Made by a program: the position numbers and the translations under genes
Shown here: in pieces, positions 16,873 to 25,421 of the stretch
Layout of the letters: each line of letters opens with the position of its first letter
How positions within the stretch are numbered: the first letter of the stretch is position 1
The notes under the pieces: model-generated
The model's input: only the letters and a program-made list of their open reading frames with translations
The model's database searches: none
Told to the model about the DNA's origin: nothing
Assembly: GCF_001310275.1 (NCBI RefSeq)
Contig: NZ_LGYZ01000088.1
Coordinates: forward strand, 170,394-234,393
DNA from: Nocardia arizonensis
Lineage (GTDB): Bacteria > Actinomycetota > Actinomycetes > Mycobacteriales > Mycobacteriaceae
Length of the DNA: 64,000 nucleotides
Reading direction: 5' to 3'

Positions 16873-17799
16873 ATGTCTGCTGGCGGTGGCAAGAAGGCGA
16901 TCATCGCCGCGTTGACGGCGAACGCGGGGATCGCGGTGGCGAAATTCGTCGGCGCGGCGATCACCGGTTCGGCATCGATGCTGGCCGAGGCGGTGCACTC
17001 GGTGGCCGATACGTCGAATCAGGGTCTGCTGCTGTTCGGGCAGAAACGTGCCGAGCAGGAGGCCGACGAGCTGCATCCCTTCGGCTACGGCCGCAACCGC
17101 TATTTCTACTCCTTCGTCGTCGCGCTCGTTCTGTTCACCCTCGGCTCGGTGTATGCCCTCTACGAGGGGGTGCACAAGGTCCAGCATCCCGAGGAACTGT
17201 CCTCGCCGATCGTCGCCGTCGTCATCCTGTTGATCGCGATCGGGCTGGAGACCTACAGTTTCACCACCGCGATCAAGGAGTCGCGGCCGTTGAAGGGCGC
17301 CGGCAGCTGGTGGCGGTTCATCCGCACCTCGCGCAGTCCCGAACTGCCCGTGGTGCTGCTCGAGGACACCGGGGCGCTCGTCGGTCTGCTGTTCGCCTTC
17401 GCCGGTGTCGGCCTGACCATGCTCACCGGCGACCCGGTCTGGGACGGTGTGGGCACGCTGGCCATCGGCGCCCTGCTCGGCGTCATCGCCGTCATTCTCA
17501 TCGTCGAGATGCAGAGTCTGCTCATCGGCGAGGGCGCCACGCCGAAGGAGGACGGTCTCATTCGGGCCAATCTGGTCGACGGCGAACACATCGACCGCGT
17601 CATTCATCTCAAGACCCAGTACCTCGGTCCGGAGGAGATTCTGGTCGCGGCCAAAGTGGCGTTCGTCCCCGGCCTCGACATCGCGGCCATCGCTTCGGCC
17701 ATCGACGCGGCCGAGGCCAGGGTCCGCGCCGCCGTACCCGCCGCCCGCGTCATCTACCTCGAACCCGATCTGTACCGAGAGCGCGCCGGAACCGCCTAG
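16873..17799 (+). CDS. Cation diffusion facilitator (CDF) family transporter
   Basis: Membrane exporter of divalent metal such as Zn, Fe or Co, driven by proton antiport. 308 residues. The first helix starts KKAIIAALTANAGIAVAKF; the signature SMLAEAVHSVADTSNQGLL shows a CDF helix II site with Ala-Glu in place of the usual first Asp, while His and Asp (HSVAD) remain; LEDTGALVGLL is helix V with ED. A C-terminal cytosolic ferredoxin-like domain follows (from about 220). The altered helix II pattern makes the metal hard to guess. ATG 16873 is chosen because the domain begins there; the frame is open far upstream inside manA. Probably a separate unit from manA. Confidence 0.9.
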   Translation: MSAGGGKKAIIAALTANAGIAVAKFVGAAITGSASMLAEAVHSVADTSNQGLLLFGQKRAEQEADELHPFGYGRNRYFYSFVVALVLFTLGSVYALYEGVHKVQHPEELSSPIVAVVILLIAIGLETYSFTTAIKESRPLKGAGSWWRFIRTSRSPELPVVLLEDTGALVGLLFAFAGVGLTMLTGDPVWDGVGTLAIGALLGVIAVILIVEMQSLLIGEGATPKEDGLIRANLVDGEHIDRVIHLKTQYLGPEEILVAAKVAFVPGLDIAAIASAIDAAEARVRAAVPAARVIYLEPDLYRERAGTA

Positions 17800-17853
17800 C
17801 CCCGGAAGTAGGGGGGCGAGATATCTCCGGTAGCAGTCCAATTACCGTGTCGT

Positions 17854-17859
17854 TACTGT
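17854..17859 (+). promoter_or_regulatory. -10 element of the large sensor kinase gene, probably leaderless
   Basis: TACTGT, then 6 nt, then GTG 17866. Confidence 0.5.
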
Positions 17860-17865
17860 GAAATA

Positions 17866-20145
17866 GTGGCGCTGGATCCGAAACCCACTCGCGCGTCGGT
17901 GATTCGCACCAGCGACAGCGTCGCGACCATATTCCTCCATGCCACCTGCGTGCTGGTCGGGCTGGTCGAACTGCTCACCGGGCCGCGGCTTTCGTCGGCC
18001 GCGGCGGAGGCGGTGATCTGCCTCATCCTCTGGTCGGGGATGCGACTGGTCGGTCGGCGCCACGGCACCGGGTGGTCGGTCGCGGATCTCGTGGTGGTGC
18101 AGTGCTATCTGTTGGCGACGGTGACGGCGGCAAGTCCGATCACGCTCAGCGACAGTCTGGCACAACGGAAGATAGTCGCCGCGACATTGATCTCGCTGGC
18201 CTTCACGCAATCGGCCGTGATCTCCGCGGCCGCGACCGTCGGCACGATGCTCGTGCTCTACTGGGCAGGCCGGGACGCGCCGGGCGGTGACCCGGTCGGC
18301 TTCTTCACCGATGCGGCCGTCGCGTATCTGATCGTCCAGTGGGCGCACGCGGCGCTGCTGCGCCACATGCTCATGCGGGCCGCGGGTCTGCACGATCGCG
18401 CGCTGATCGCCGCCAATACCGCCAGGGCCGAGGCGGAAACCGCGGCGGTACAACGCCGGTACGAACGCGAACAGTGGGCGCTATTGCACGACACCGTCGC
18501 CTCCACGCTGCTGATGGTTGGGCACGGCGCGGTCACCGACAGCGACCGCGTCGCCGAACAGGCCCGCCGCGACCTCGACGTGCTCGGCGCCGGCGTACCG
18601 ATCGAGGACGAGGCCGAGAGCCGCGATCTGGTGGCCACTTTGGAGACCCTGGCGAAACAGTGCCGGACCCCGGTGGTCATCGAGGGACTGCCGAGTCTGC
18701 CGGTGCGCTCGGAGATCGCGCACTGTCTGTCCGCCGCCACCCGCGAGGCGCTCACCAATACCGATCAGCACGCCGAGGCCACCGAGGTGCGCATCAATGT
18801 GGAGCGGCGCCGTCTCACGGTCTCCGACAACGGTTCGGGACTGGCCGCCAACACGGGCCAGCGCCACGGTGTGCGCCGCTCCATCCTGGGCAGGCTGCGC
18901 GATATCGGCGGTGACGCGGTGCTGCTCAGCGAACCGGGCCGCGGCACCCGCGTCACGATGACCTGGCCCGACGCGCCACCGCCGCCGCAGCGGCCCACCG
19001 ACGACGTTCCGGTCGCCGCGCAGGGTGTGCGCCGCCTGGCCGATCACATCGTCTACGTGCTCGTCGCCTATATCGGCGTCGATATCATCGTGCAGCAGTC
19101 GCAGATCCCGTCCGGGACGCCGCCGGCTTGGCCCATCGACCTGCTGCTCATCGGTATCGTCGCCGTCGCGATGATCACCTCCATCGCGGTTCCGGTTCGC
19201 TCGACCGCGGCGACGGCGATCCTCATGGCCAAGGTGGTGGTCGGCTCGATCGTCTTCGGCTTCCTGCTGCCGCCGGATCAGGTGCTCGGCACCGGCAACT
19301 GGGCGATCGGCGCGTCAGGGTGGTGCATCGTGGCGCTGGGTTTGCGACACCGGCTGGCGCTGAGCGTGATCGGTCTGTCGGTGTGGTGGGGGGCGACCTG
19401 CGCGGTGGCCCTGCTGCATGCCGACGCGGGCAATGTCGTGCGCATCCTCGGCCTGCACAGCAGCAGCGTCTTCCTGCTGCAACTGCTCGCGGCCTGGTTC
19501 GGCGCGTCACTGGATCGGGTGATCCAGCGGGCCGCGCAGACCAATCGCGCGTACGCCGAGGCGCTGGCCGCGACGGCGGTCGCGCGAATACTGAAGGAAC
19601 AGTGCCGAACCCAGTACCGAGAGCTGTTCGAATCTTTCGCTCCGCTGTTGCGGGCACTCGCCGACGGCTCCCGCTCTCCGCACGATCCGCAGGTGCGCGC
19701 CGAGGCCAGGAACGAATATGCCCAGCTGCGACGCCTACTCGACCAGGCCGACAGTTACGACCACCCTGTGGTGGCGGATCTGTTGCCCGCCATTCGATCC
19801 GCGGAACGACGCGGGACCACGGTCGCGGTCGAGGTGACCGCGGCGCCGCGCGCTCCCGCCGACGAGGTGCACGCCCATATCCTGGCGACCGCGCGAATGT
19901 TGTTACAGCGCAGCGCGAGCAAGGTGCGCATCGTCCTCACCGACGACTCCGACGAGACCACGATCAGCATTCTGGTCTCCGGTGTCGAGGCGGGCGCCGC
20001 GGCCGGGGTCGACGAACACAGCGATCTCGTCCGCACGGACATCGACATCACCGACAATCTCATCTGGGTGCGACTGCACTACTCGTCTGCGCAGGAAGGG
20101 GAGCGGTCGTGGTCGGTATCGCCATCGTCGATGACCATCCGGTGA
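17866..20145 (+). CDS. Large sensor histidine kinase with duplicated TM and kinase-like halves
   Basis: 759 residues. The first half has about five membrane helices (30-165), a coiled region, a DHp-like helix with LLHDTVAST (His208), and an HATPase with N-box REALTN, G1 DNGSGL and G2 EPGRGTRVTMTWP, as in NarL-type kinases. After about residue 388 comes a second set of helices (to about 555), a second helical segment RELFESFAPLLRAL where the His position holds Glu589, and a C-terminal domain with ATPase-like layout (HAHILATARMLLQRS, VRIVLTDD) but no glycine-rich nucleotide loops. The second half thus looks like a degenerate copy. It overlaps the response regulator gene by 37 bp. The stimulus is unknown. 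Confidence 0.88.
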   Translation: MALDPKPTRASVIRTSDSVATIFLHATCVLVGLVELLTGPRLSSAAAEAVICLILWSGMRLVGRRHGTGWSVADLVVVQCYLLATVTAASPITLSDSLAQRKIVAATLISLAFTQSAVISAAATVGTMLVLYWAGRDAPGGDPVGFFTDAAVAYLIVQWAHAALLRHMLMRAAGLHDRALIAANTARAEAETAAVQRRYEREQWALLHDTVASTLLMVGHGAVTDSDRVAEQARRDLDVLGAGVPIEDEAESRDLVATLETLAKQCRTPVVIEGLPSLPVRSEIAHCLSAATREALTNTDQHAEATEVRINVERRRLTVSDNGSGLAANTGQRHGVRRSILGRLRDIGGDAVLLSEPGRGTRVTMTWPDAPPPPQRPTDDVPVAAQGVRRLADHIVYVLVAYIGVDIIVQQSQIPSGTPPAWPIDLLLIGIVAVAMITSIAVPVRSTAATAILMAKVVVGSIVFGFLLPPDQVLGTGNWAIGASGWCIVALGLRHRLALSVIGLSVWWGATCAVALLHADAGNVVRILGLHSSSVFLLQLLAAWFGASLDRVIQRAAQTNRAYAEALAATAVARILKEQCRTQYRELFESFAPLLRALADGSRSPHDPQVRAEARNEYAQLRRLLDQADSYDHPVVADLLPAIRSAERRGTTVAVEVTAAPRAPADEVHAHILATARMLLQRSASKVRIVLTDDSDETTISILVSGVEAGAAAGVDEHSDLVRTDIDITDNLIWVRLHYSSAQEGERSWSVSPSSMTIR

Positions 20146-20759
20146 TCGTCGCGGGCATTCGGAGCTGGTGTGCCGATGCCGAACCACCGATCGAGGTGAT
20201 CGCCTGGTTCGAGCATCCCGACGAACTCTTCGACGCGCCCGATGCGCTCGCCCGCGCGGATGTCGTCGTCGCCGACCTCCAGTTCGGCACTCGCGAACCC
20301 GATACCACCGCCGTGCAGCGGCTCAGCGACGACGCGCACCGGGTCGTCGTGTACTCCCAGCACACCGAGCCGGGTCTGGTCCGGCACTGTCTCAATCTGG
20401 GTGCGGTGACCTATCTCTCGAAGGGCGAGGGCGACGAACACCTGATCCACGCGGTCCGCGCCGCCGCCCGCGATCGTCCTTACCACGGCGGCCCCACCAT
20501 GGCGAAGATGATGACCAGCGACGCGACCGCGGACCGTCCGCGGCTGACCGAACGGGAACGCGAGGTGCTGCTGGCCTGGTTTCAGTCGGAGTCCAAAGTA
20601 CTTGTCGCACAGAAGCTCTTTCTCAGCGTGAGCTCGATCGACACCTACCTCGAGCGCATCAGGACCAGGTACGCCGCGGTGGGACGGCCCGCGCCGACGA
20701 AGGCCGCACTGGTCGCGCGGGCGATCAGCGACGGCCTGATCGCCGCTGATGAATTCTAG
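20109..20759 (+). CDS. LuxR/NarL-family response regulator
   Basis: 216 residues. The receiver domain MVGIAIVDDHPVIVAGIRSW has acid pocket Asp8-Asp9, probable phospho-acceptor Asp56 in VVVADLQFG and Lys105 in YLSKGEG. The C-terminal LuxR helix-turn-helix begins LTEREREVLLAWF and includes VAQKLFLSVSSIDTYLERI. GTG 20109 lies inside the kinase gene and gives the receiver its normal N-terminus, so the two genes overlap by 37 bp and are surely co-expressed. It is the obvious partner of the upstream kinase. Target genes cannot be read from the sequence. Confidence 0.93.
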   Translation: MVGIAIVDDHPVIVAGIRSWCADAEPPIEVIAWFEHPDELFDAPDALARADVVVADLQFGTREPDTTAVQRLSDDAHRVVVYSQHTEPGLVRHCLNLGAVTYLSKGEGDEHLIHAVRAAARDRPYHGGPTMAKMMTSDATADRPRLTEREREVLLAWFQSESKVLVAQKLFLSVSSIDTYLERIRTRYAAVGRPAPTKAALVARAISDGLIAADEF

Positions 20760-20775
20760 AAAGATCGGTTACCAA

Positions 20776-20805
20776 CCATCTGTCGGGTATTCGCCCGACA
20801 GACGG
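20776..20805 (+). terminator. Terminator of the kinase/regulator operon
   Basis: Stem TCTGTCGGG/CCCGACAGA with loop TATTCG, extended by CC/GG around one mismatch; it begins 17 bp after the regulator stop. Confidence 0.8.
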
Positions 20806-21343
20806 TGCGACCGGACAACGGAGAAGATGGTATCGCGCGCAAAACGCAGCACTACGTCAGGACACCGGAATCAGCCGAAACGGATTCGTCACCGTTCGGT
20901 ACGGCAGCGCCGCCGACCCAACGCGACGGATCAGGCCTGCCCACTCACACTGGTTCGATTTCGATCGGGTCGAGACATCCCGTTCGGGAACGAGTCGGAA
21001 ACGGATGACGATGCCCCCCCATCAACGCACCGACTCCCCTAGCTCTACCCGGCACGCTCCCGCGCAACCATACGGGGCGGCCGCAATCGCTTCCCAAACC
21101 GACCGCGCCCCGACCCGGACCGTCGGCCGATCGAGCGCGCCGCGAGAACGAGCGCGCGCTCGAGTCACGGGACCGGAGAGCGCCGTCCACCCGTGAACCC
21201 GATCCCTTCGTGTCGCAAACCGCCGATGTCCCCTCGGCGAGATTGAACCGGATCGCCGCTGTCATCCGCAGCCAGCGCGCGACCGCCGTCCGAGAAGCAC
21301 ACGCCCACCGGCTTCTGCGCCCGACCGCCGGACAATAGCCCTC
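20806..21343. other. Segment without a recognisable gene between two hairpins
   Basis: 538 bp of lower codon-position bias than its neighbours. Open frames exist on both strands, but none has a family-like composition, good ribosome site or recognisable domain. Because a second strong terminator follows at 21344, a transcript may arise here; an untranslated RNA or a decayed gene are both possible. Confidence 0.4.
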
Positions 21344-21371
21344 GAAAGGCCCCGCGACAGCGGGGCCTTTC
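21344..21371. terminator. Strong symmetrical hairpin terminator
   Basis: Perfect 12-bp stem GAAAGGCCCCGC/GCGGGGCCTTTC with tetraloop GACA. It ends in TTTC in one direction and by symmetry works in both. No clear gene ends just before it on either strand. Confidence 0.85.
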
Positions 21372-21447
21372 CGCTGCCGTCACGACGTGGCCGCGGCCAA
21401 CTCTCTCATCGAGCGGATACCGGTAGTCCGCGATTCCCTCCGTACCG

Positions 21448-21690
21448 GTGTTCCACGACAGTCGCGGTTCCGTCCGCAACCCGACACGAATCCCGACTGG
21501 AACCGCGGCGGATTTTCGGGTACTGCGGGCCGAGATCGCTTCCCGCCACCGACCGGTCGATGTTCTTCTGAATACGCGCTCGGAAAGGCGGGGCGCCGCG
21601 CCACCAGTTTCTCGAGGATTGCCGCGACGTCGGTGTGGTCGGCGACTCGCCGTTGTCCATCCCCACCTGCCCGTCCAGGAGACGCCGTGA
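21448..21690 (+). pseudogene. Possible small or decayed ORF before the 21687 gene
   Basis: 80-codon frame starting GTG at 21448 whose stop overlaps the next start (GTGA). The stretch DFRVLRAEIASRHRPVDVLL looks protein-like. However, third-position G+C is clearly lower than in real genes here, and the last third makes better sense in a different frame (FLEDCRDVGVVGDSPLSIP), so a frameshifted remnant is as likely as a gene. Confidence 0.25.
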
Positions 21691-22181
21691 CCGATTCACA
21701 GCCGCTCGGATTCGCCGATACGCCACGCGCGCGCTGCGACTACTACCGCAAGGTCTGCGAACTGCCCGCCGTGGTCGACCCGCGACACGGCGGCATCACC
21801 TTCCGCGCGGGTCTGGTGTGGGGATTGATGATGCCGTCGGAGCTGGGACAGCGGGTGAAATTCGAATTGGAGCGCGGCGGGCGCGGCGGCGGGCCGATCG
21901 TCTCGCATCCGCGCAGCGGCACCTGGTGCTTCCTGGTGCGCTCGGATATCCCCACCGCGCGCCTTGCCGGCTTCGCCGCCCTGTTCCGGCGCGGAATCCA
22001 ACTCGTCGGGGACGGCGGGCTGATCGCGCTGCCGTCGCCGACCGACACCGATCCCGGCTACCGCGCGTGGATCACCCCCGCGCACAGCCCTTTCCGCCCA
22101 TCGGGCGTATCGGTGCTCGACGCCACCGATACGGTCGCGGAACGCGAGCCGCGGCGCGAAGTCCATCGCGCCGTGTCATGA
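21687..22181 (+). CDS. Small conserved actinobacterial protein of unknown function
   Basis: 164 residues, beginning MTDSQPLGFADTPRARCDYY. The core CELPAVVDPRHGGITFRAGL, SHPRSGTWCFLVRSDIP and ALPSPTDTDPGYRAWI recalls a family with many paralogues in Nocardia genomes, several carrying doubtful automatic names. The VSHPRS and ALPSPT blocks faintly resemble the N-terminal region of bifunctional primase/polymerase proteins, but catalytic acids are not evident, so I give no function. GTG 21687 has AGGAGA 5 nt upstream. The stop overlaps the next ATG by four bases. Confidence 0.75.
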   Translation: MTDSQPLGFADTPRARCDYYRKVCELPAVVDPRHGGITFRAGLVWGLMMPSELGQRVKFELERGGRGGGPIVSHPRSGTWCFLVRSDIPTARLAGFAALFRRGIQLVGDGGLIALPSPTDTDPGYRAWITPAHSPFRPSGVSVLDATDTVAEREPRREVHRAVS

Positions 22182-22675
22182 GTCGCCAGTGCGCGTCGCC
22201 GCGCCCGCACGAACCCGACGTCCAGCTGTCGATCTTCCTGCACGGCATACGGTTCGACTTTCTCGCCTGCCGTACCGCCGCGCTGACATTCATCGATGAC
22301 CACAACCGCCGCCACTACGTCGACGCCGCCGCCATTCTCCCGCGCACCGCCGATCACCCGCGCCTGCCCAACGAACGCCTCTACCTCAGCGCCCGCGGCG
22401 AACTCCGCGCCACTCGCGTACAGGACGCGGTGGCACGCTGGTTCGTGAGCGGCGGCGTGATCAACCTCGTCTCGGTCACCCACGACAGCGGCCACACCAC
22501 CCACTTCGACGGCATCCACCTCGGCGCCTGCTTCGACGCCATCCCCCGCGCCCTGTGGAATCGAATTCGCCGCGACTACGAAAGGGACCGCCCGACAGTC
22601 CAACTCACCCGCCCCAACGAACCCCTGTGCCGAAAACCCATACTGAGACTGGTTCGGAGTGGTCACCACCGGTAA
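22178..22675 (+). CDS. Hypothetical protein coupled to the 21687 gene
   Basis: 165 residues starting MSRQCASPRPHEPDVQLSIF; not recognised. The N-terminal part has LSIFLHGIRFDFLACRTAA and a segment YVDAAAILPRTADHPRLPN; the C-terminus is Arg/Pro-rich. No signal peptide or membrane segment. ATG 22178 overlaps the preceding stop (ATGA), so the two proteins are probably made together. The gene ends 50 bp before the convergent oxidoreductase gene. Confidence 0.65.
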   Translation: MSRQCASPRPHEPDVQLSIFLHGIRFDFLACRTAALTFIDDHNRRHYVDAAAILPRTADHPRLPNERLYLSARGELRATRVQDAVARWFVSGGVINLVSVTHDSGHTTHFDGIHLGACFDAIPRALWNRIRRDYERDRPTVQLTRPNEPLCRKPILRLVRSGHHR

Positions 22676-22725
22676 CCCGTGACGGCCACGTTCCGGGAGA
22701 TCGAGAGCCCGGTGCTCCCGATGGA

Positions 22726-24189
22726 CTACCTGGCCCCCGCGGTTCGCAGGAGGTCGAGGGGATCGGCGCGGATGCCGAAGTGGGTGCGCAGGACTCGGGT
22801 CGCGGCGTGCAGGCCGCACATACCGTGGACGCCCGGGCCGGGCGGGGTCGAGGAGGAGCACAGGTAGACGCCGGGAAGTGGCGTGGCGTACGGGTTCCAG
22901 CGGGCGGTGGGTCGGAAGAGGAACTGGCGCAGGGTCATCGCGCCCGCGGAAATGTCGCCGCCCACGTAATTGGCATTGTGGTCGGGCAGTTCGGCGGCGG
23001 TGTAGACGTGTCGGGCGAGGATGAGATCGGCGAAGCCGGGGGCGAAACGTTCCACCTGGGCGATCACGGCCGCACTGACGTCGCGGGGCGAGCCATGGGG
23101 TACGTGGGCGTAGGTGTAGAACGTGTAACTGCCTCGAGGTGCGCGGGTTTCGTCGACTACACCGGGTTGGATGGCCAGGACGTAGGGCCGATCGGGGTGG
23201 CGGCCGCCCGCGACGGCGGATTCGGCGGCGACGGCCTCGGCGCGGGTGCCGATCAGATGCAGGGTGCCCGCGCGGTCGCAGCCGGGTGCCGACCACGGTA
23301 CCGGGCCCGACAGGGCGAAATCGACCTTGCAGGCCGCGCCGCCGTAGCGGAACGCGGCGAGATGGTCGGCATAGCGGGTCGGTAGCCGATGGCTCGCGAT
23401 ACGAAGGAATTCGGCGGGAGCCAGATCGAGCAGAATCTTCTGCTCGACGGGGAATTCGTCGAGTGAATCGATGCGATGGTCGGTCACGACGCTGCCGCCG
23501 AGGCGTTCGATCTCGGCGATGAGCGCGTCCACGATGGCTTGACTTCCGCCGCGCGGCACCACCCATCCGCTCGCGTGCGCGAGGGTGGCCAGCAGCATGC
23601 CCGCGCCCGCGGCGGGAATGGCGCGCGGCGAGGTGATGGCATGGGTGGCGACGCCGGTGAGCAGAGCGGGGGCGACCTCGTCGCGGAAGCGCGCATTCCA
23701 CAGCGGCGAACCCTGTTCGAGCACACGCAGACCGAAACGCGCCGCGGTCAGCGGATCACGCGGCGGGCGGCGCAGATCCGACATGGCGACGCCGACGACC
23801 GACTCCCACTTCGCCACCATCGGCGCGAACAATCCGCGCCACGCGGGCCCGTCGGGTCCGAGGCCGTCGACGGTGCGGTCGAGATCGCGCCAGGCGAGTC
23901 CGGCGCGGCCGCCGTCGAGCGGATGGGCGTAGGACACCTCGGGGGCCAGGAGATCGACCCCGTGCGCGGCCAGGTCGAATGCTCGAAAGAACGGGGAAGC
24001 CGAGGCCATCGGATGCGCGCCCGCGCAGATGTCGTGCCGGAATCCGGGCAGCGTGAGCTCGCCCGTGCGGCAGCCGCCACCCGCGGTGGACTCGGCCTCG
24101 TACACCTGGACCGACACCCCGGCCCGTGCCAGCAGCACCGCCGCGGCCAGCCCGTTCGGCCCGGACCCGACGATCACAACCTCAGCCAT
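22726..24189 (-). CDS. CrtI/phytoene dehydrogenase-like FAD oxidoreductase
   Basis: 487 residues. The N-terminal dinucleotide fold VIVGSGPNGLAAAVLLARAG is followed by the second phosphate-binding block ESTAGGGCRTGELTLPGF. The C-terminal FAD motif PLPGVYLCSSSTPPGPGVHG with GLHAATRVL is typical of the COG1233 group (carotenoid desaturases, retinol saturases and relatives). No other carotenoid genes are nearby, so the substrate is unknown and carotenoid synthesis should not be assumed. ATG 24189 is supported by a TAGCGT -10 six bases upstream. Confidence 0.88.
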   Translation of the reverse strand: MAEVVIVGSGPNGLAAAVLLARAGVSVQVYEAESTAGGGCRTGELTLPGFRHDICAGAHPMASASPFFRAFDLAAHGVDLLAPEVSYAHPLDGGRAGLAWRDLDRTVDGLGPDGPAWRGLFAPMVAKWESVVGVAMSDLRRPPRDPLTAARFGLRVLEQGSPLWNARFRDEVAPALLTGVATHAITSPRAIPAAGAGMLLATLAHASGWVVPRGGSQAIVDALIAEIERLGGSVVTDHRIDSLDEFPVEQKILLDLAPAEFLRIASHRLPTRYADHLAAFRYGGAACKVDFALSGPVPWSAPGCDRAGTLHLIGTRAEAVAAESAVAGGRHPDRPYVLAIQPGVVDETRAPRGSYTFYTYAHVPHGSPRDVSAAVIAQVERFAPGFADLILARHVYTAAELPDHNANYVGGDISAGAMTLRQFLFRPTARWNPYATPLPGVYLCSSSTPPGPGVHGMCGLHAATRVLRTHFGIRADPLDLLRTAGAR

Positions 24190-24195
24190 GCCACC

Positions 24196-24201
24196 ACGCT
24201 A
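24196..24201 (-). promoter_or_regulatory. -10 element of the CrtI-like gene, probably leaderless
   Basis: TAGCGT on the minus strand with 6 nt to the ATG. Confidence 0.5.
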
Positions 24202-24294
24202 CCGCCGTCGACCCGACAACTGCGCCGCCCGAGGCGGGCGGCCCGGCGCACCGCGGGGAAACGCCGCGCGCCGCGTGGCCGATCGGGTACGAAC

Positions 24295-25374
24295 TCAGAC
24301 GTCGGTGGAGAAGCGGATGCCGCCGTCGGGGATCTCGACTCCGGGCCAGATGCGCGCGCCGCGCAGCAGTTCACAGCGGGCGCCGACATTGGCTCCGTCG
24401 CCGATCACGCCATCGCGGACCAGCGCGCGCGGACCGATGCGGGCGCCGAAACCGATGATCGAGCGCTCGACGGTGGCCCCGGCCTCGATGACCGCGCCGT
24501 CGAATACGACCGCGCCGTCCAGCCGCGCGCCCGCGCCGACCTCCGCACCGCGCCCGACGACGGTTCCGCCGATGAGCACCGCGCCCGGTGCGACGCCCGC
24601 ACCGGGATGGACCAGCGATTCACCCCGCTGACCGGGCAGGGCGGGCGAAGGCGCGATGCCGCGCACCAGATCCGCCGAACCGCGCACGAAATCCTCGGGG
24701 GTGCCCATGTCGCGCCAATAAGAGGTGTCCACGTGACCCTGCACGCGCGCGCCCTCGGCCAACAGAGCCGGGAACACCTCGCGTTCCACCGACACCGGGC
24801 GCCCGGTGGGGATCTTCTCGATGTATTCGCGGCGGAAGACGTAGCAGCCCGCGTTGATCTGGTCGGTCGGCGGGTCCTGGGTCTTCTCCAGGAACGCGGT
24901 GACCCGGCCCTGATCGTCGGTGGGCACGCAACCGAAGGCCCGCGGATCGCTGACCCGTACCAGATGCAGCGTCACGTCGGCGTCGGTCGATACATGGGTG
25001 TCGAGAACGGCGCCGAGATCGGTGCCGCCGAGAACGTCGCCGTTGAAGACCATGACGGTATCGGCACGCAGTTTGGGCAGCACGTTGCGGATGCCGCCGC
25101 CGGTGCCGAGCGGTTCGATCTCGGTGACGTACTCGAGATCGAGGCCGAGATCCGAGCCGTCACCGAAATGCTCCTCGAAGACCTCGGCCTTGAAGGACGT
25201 GCCGAGCACCACGTGGGTGATGCCCGCCTCCGCGATGCGCGCCAGCAGGTGGGTGAGAAACGGCAGCCCGGCCGTCGGCAGCATGGGTTTGGGGGCCGAC
25301 AGGGTCAGCGGGCGCAGCCGCGTTCCCTGGCCGCCGACCAGAATCACGGCGTCGGTGCCTGCATGTCCTGCCAT
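24295..25374 (-). CDS. manC: Mannose-1-phosphate guanylyltransferase
   Basis: Makes GDP-mannose from mannose-1-P and GTP (orthologue of mycobacterial Rv3264c, called manB or manC). 359 residues. The nucleotidyltransferase signature GGQGTRLRPLT lies at 14-24, with KPMLPTAGLPFL just after; FNGDVLGG is the metal site and NAGCYVF the sugar-binding loop. The C-terminal third is a left-handed beta-helix of hexapeptide repeats (GAVLIGGTVVGRGAEVGAGA and similar). ATG 25374 has an AGGGG site 7 nt upstream. It sits next to wbbL and rmlD and supplies the same cell-wall pathways; a dTDP-sugar activity is less likely given synteny. Confidence 0.9.
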   Translation of the reverse strand: MAGHAGTDAVILVGGQGTRLRPLTLSAPKPMLPTAGLPFLTHLLARIAEAGITHVVLGTSFKAEVFEEHFGDGSDLGLDLEYVTEIEPLGTGGGIRNVLPKLRADTVMVFNGDVLGGTDLGAVLDTHVSTDADVTLHLVRVSDPRAFGCVPTDDQGRVTAFLEKTQDPPTDQINAGCYVFRREYIEKIPTGRPVSVEREVFPALLAEGARVQGHVDTSYWRDMGTPEDFVRGSADLVRGIAPSPALPGQRGESLVHPGAGVAPGAVLIGGTVVGRGAEVGAGARLDGAVVFDGAVIEAGATVERSIIGFGARIGPRALVRDGVIGDGANVGARCELLRGARIWPGVEIPDGGIRFSTDV

Positions 25375-25421
25375 CGAGTTTCCCCTGTTCGCAATGGATC
25401 GTTCCGCGGTGTGCGCGCCGG

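Noticed and set aside
20749..21042. 97-codon plus ORF after the response regulator
   Set aside because: It starts inside the regulator gene, reads through its terminator hairpin, and has no convincing composition or ribosome site.
22726..24189. Carotenoid biosynthesis cluster
   Set aside because: Only the CrtI-like oxidoreductase is present; no phytoene synthase, cyclase or prenyl synthase neighbours it.
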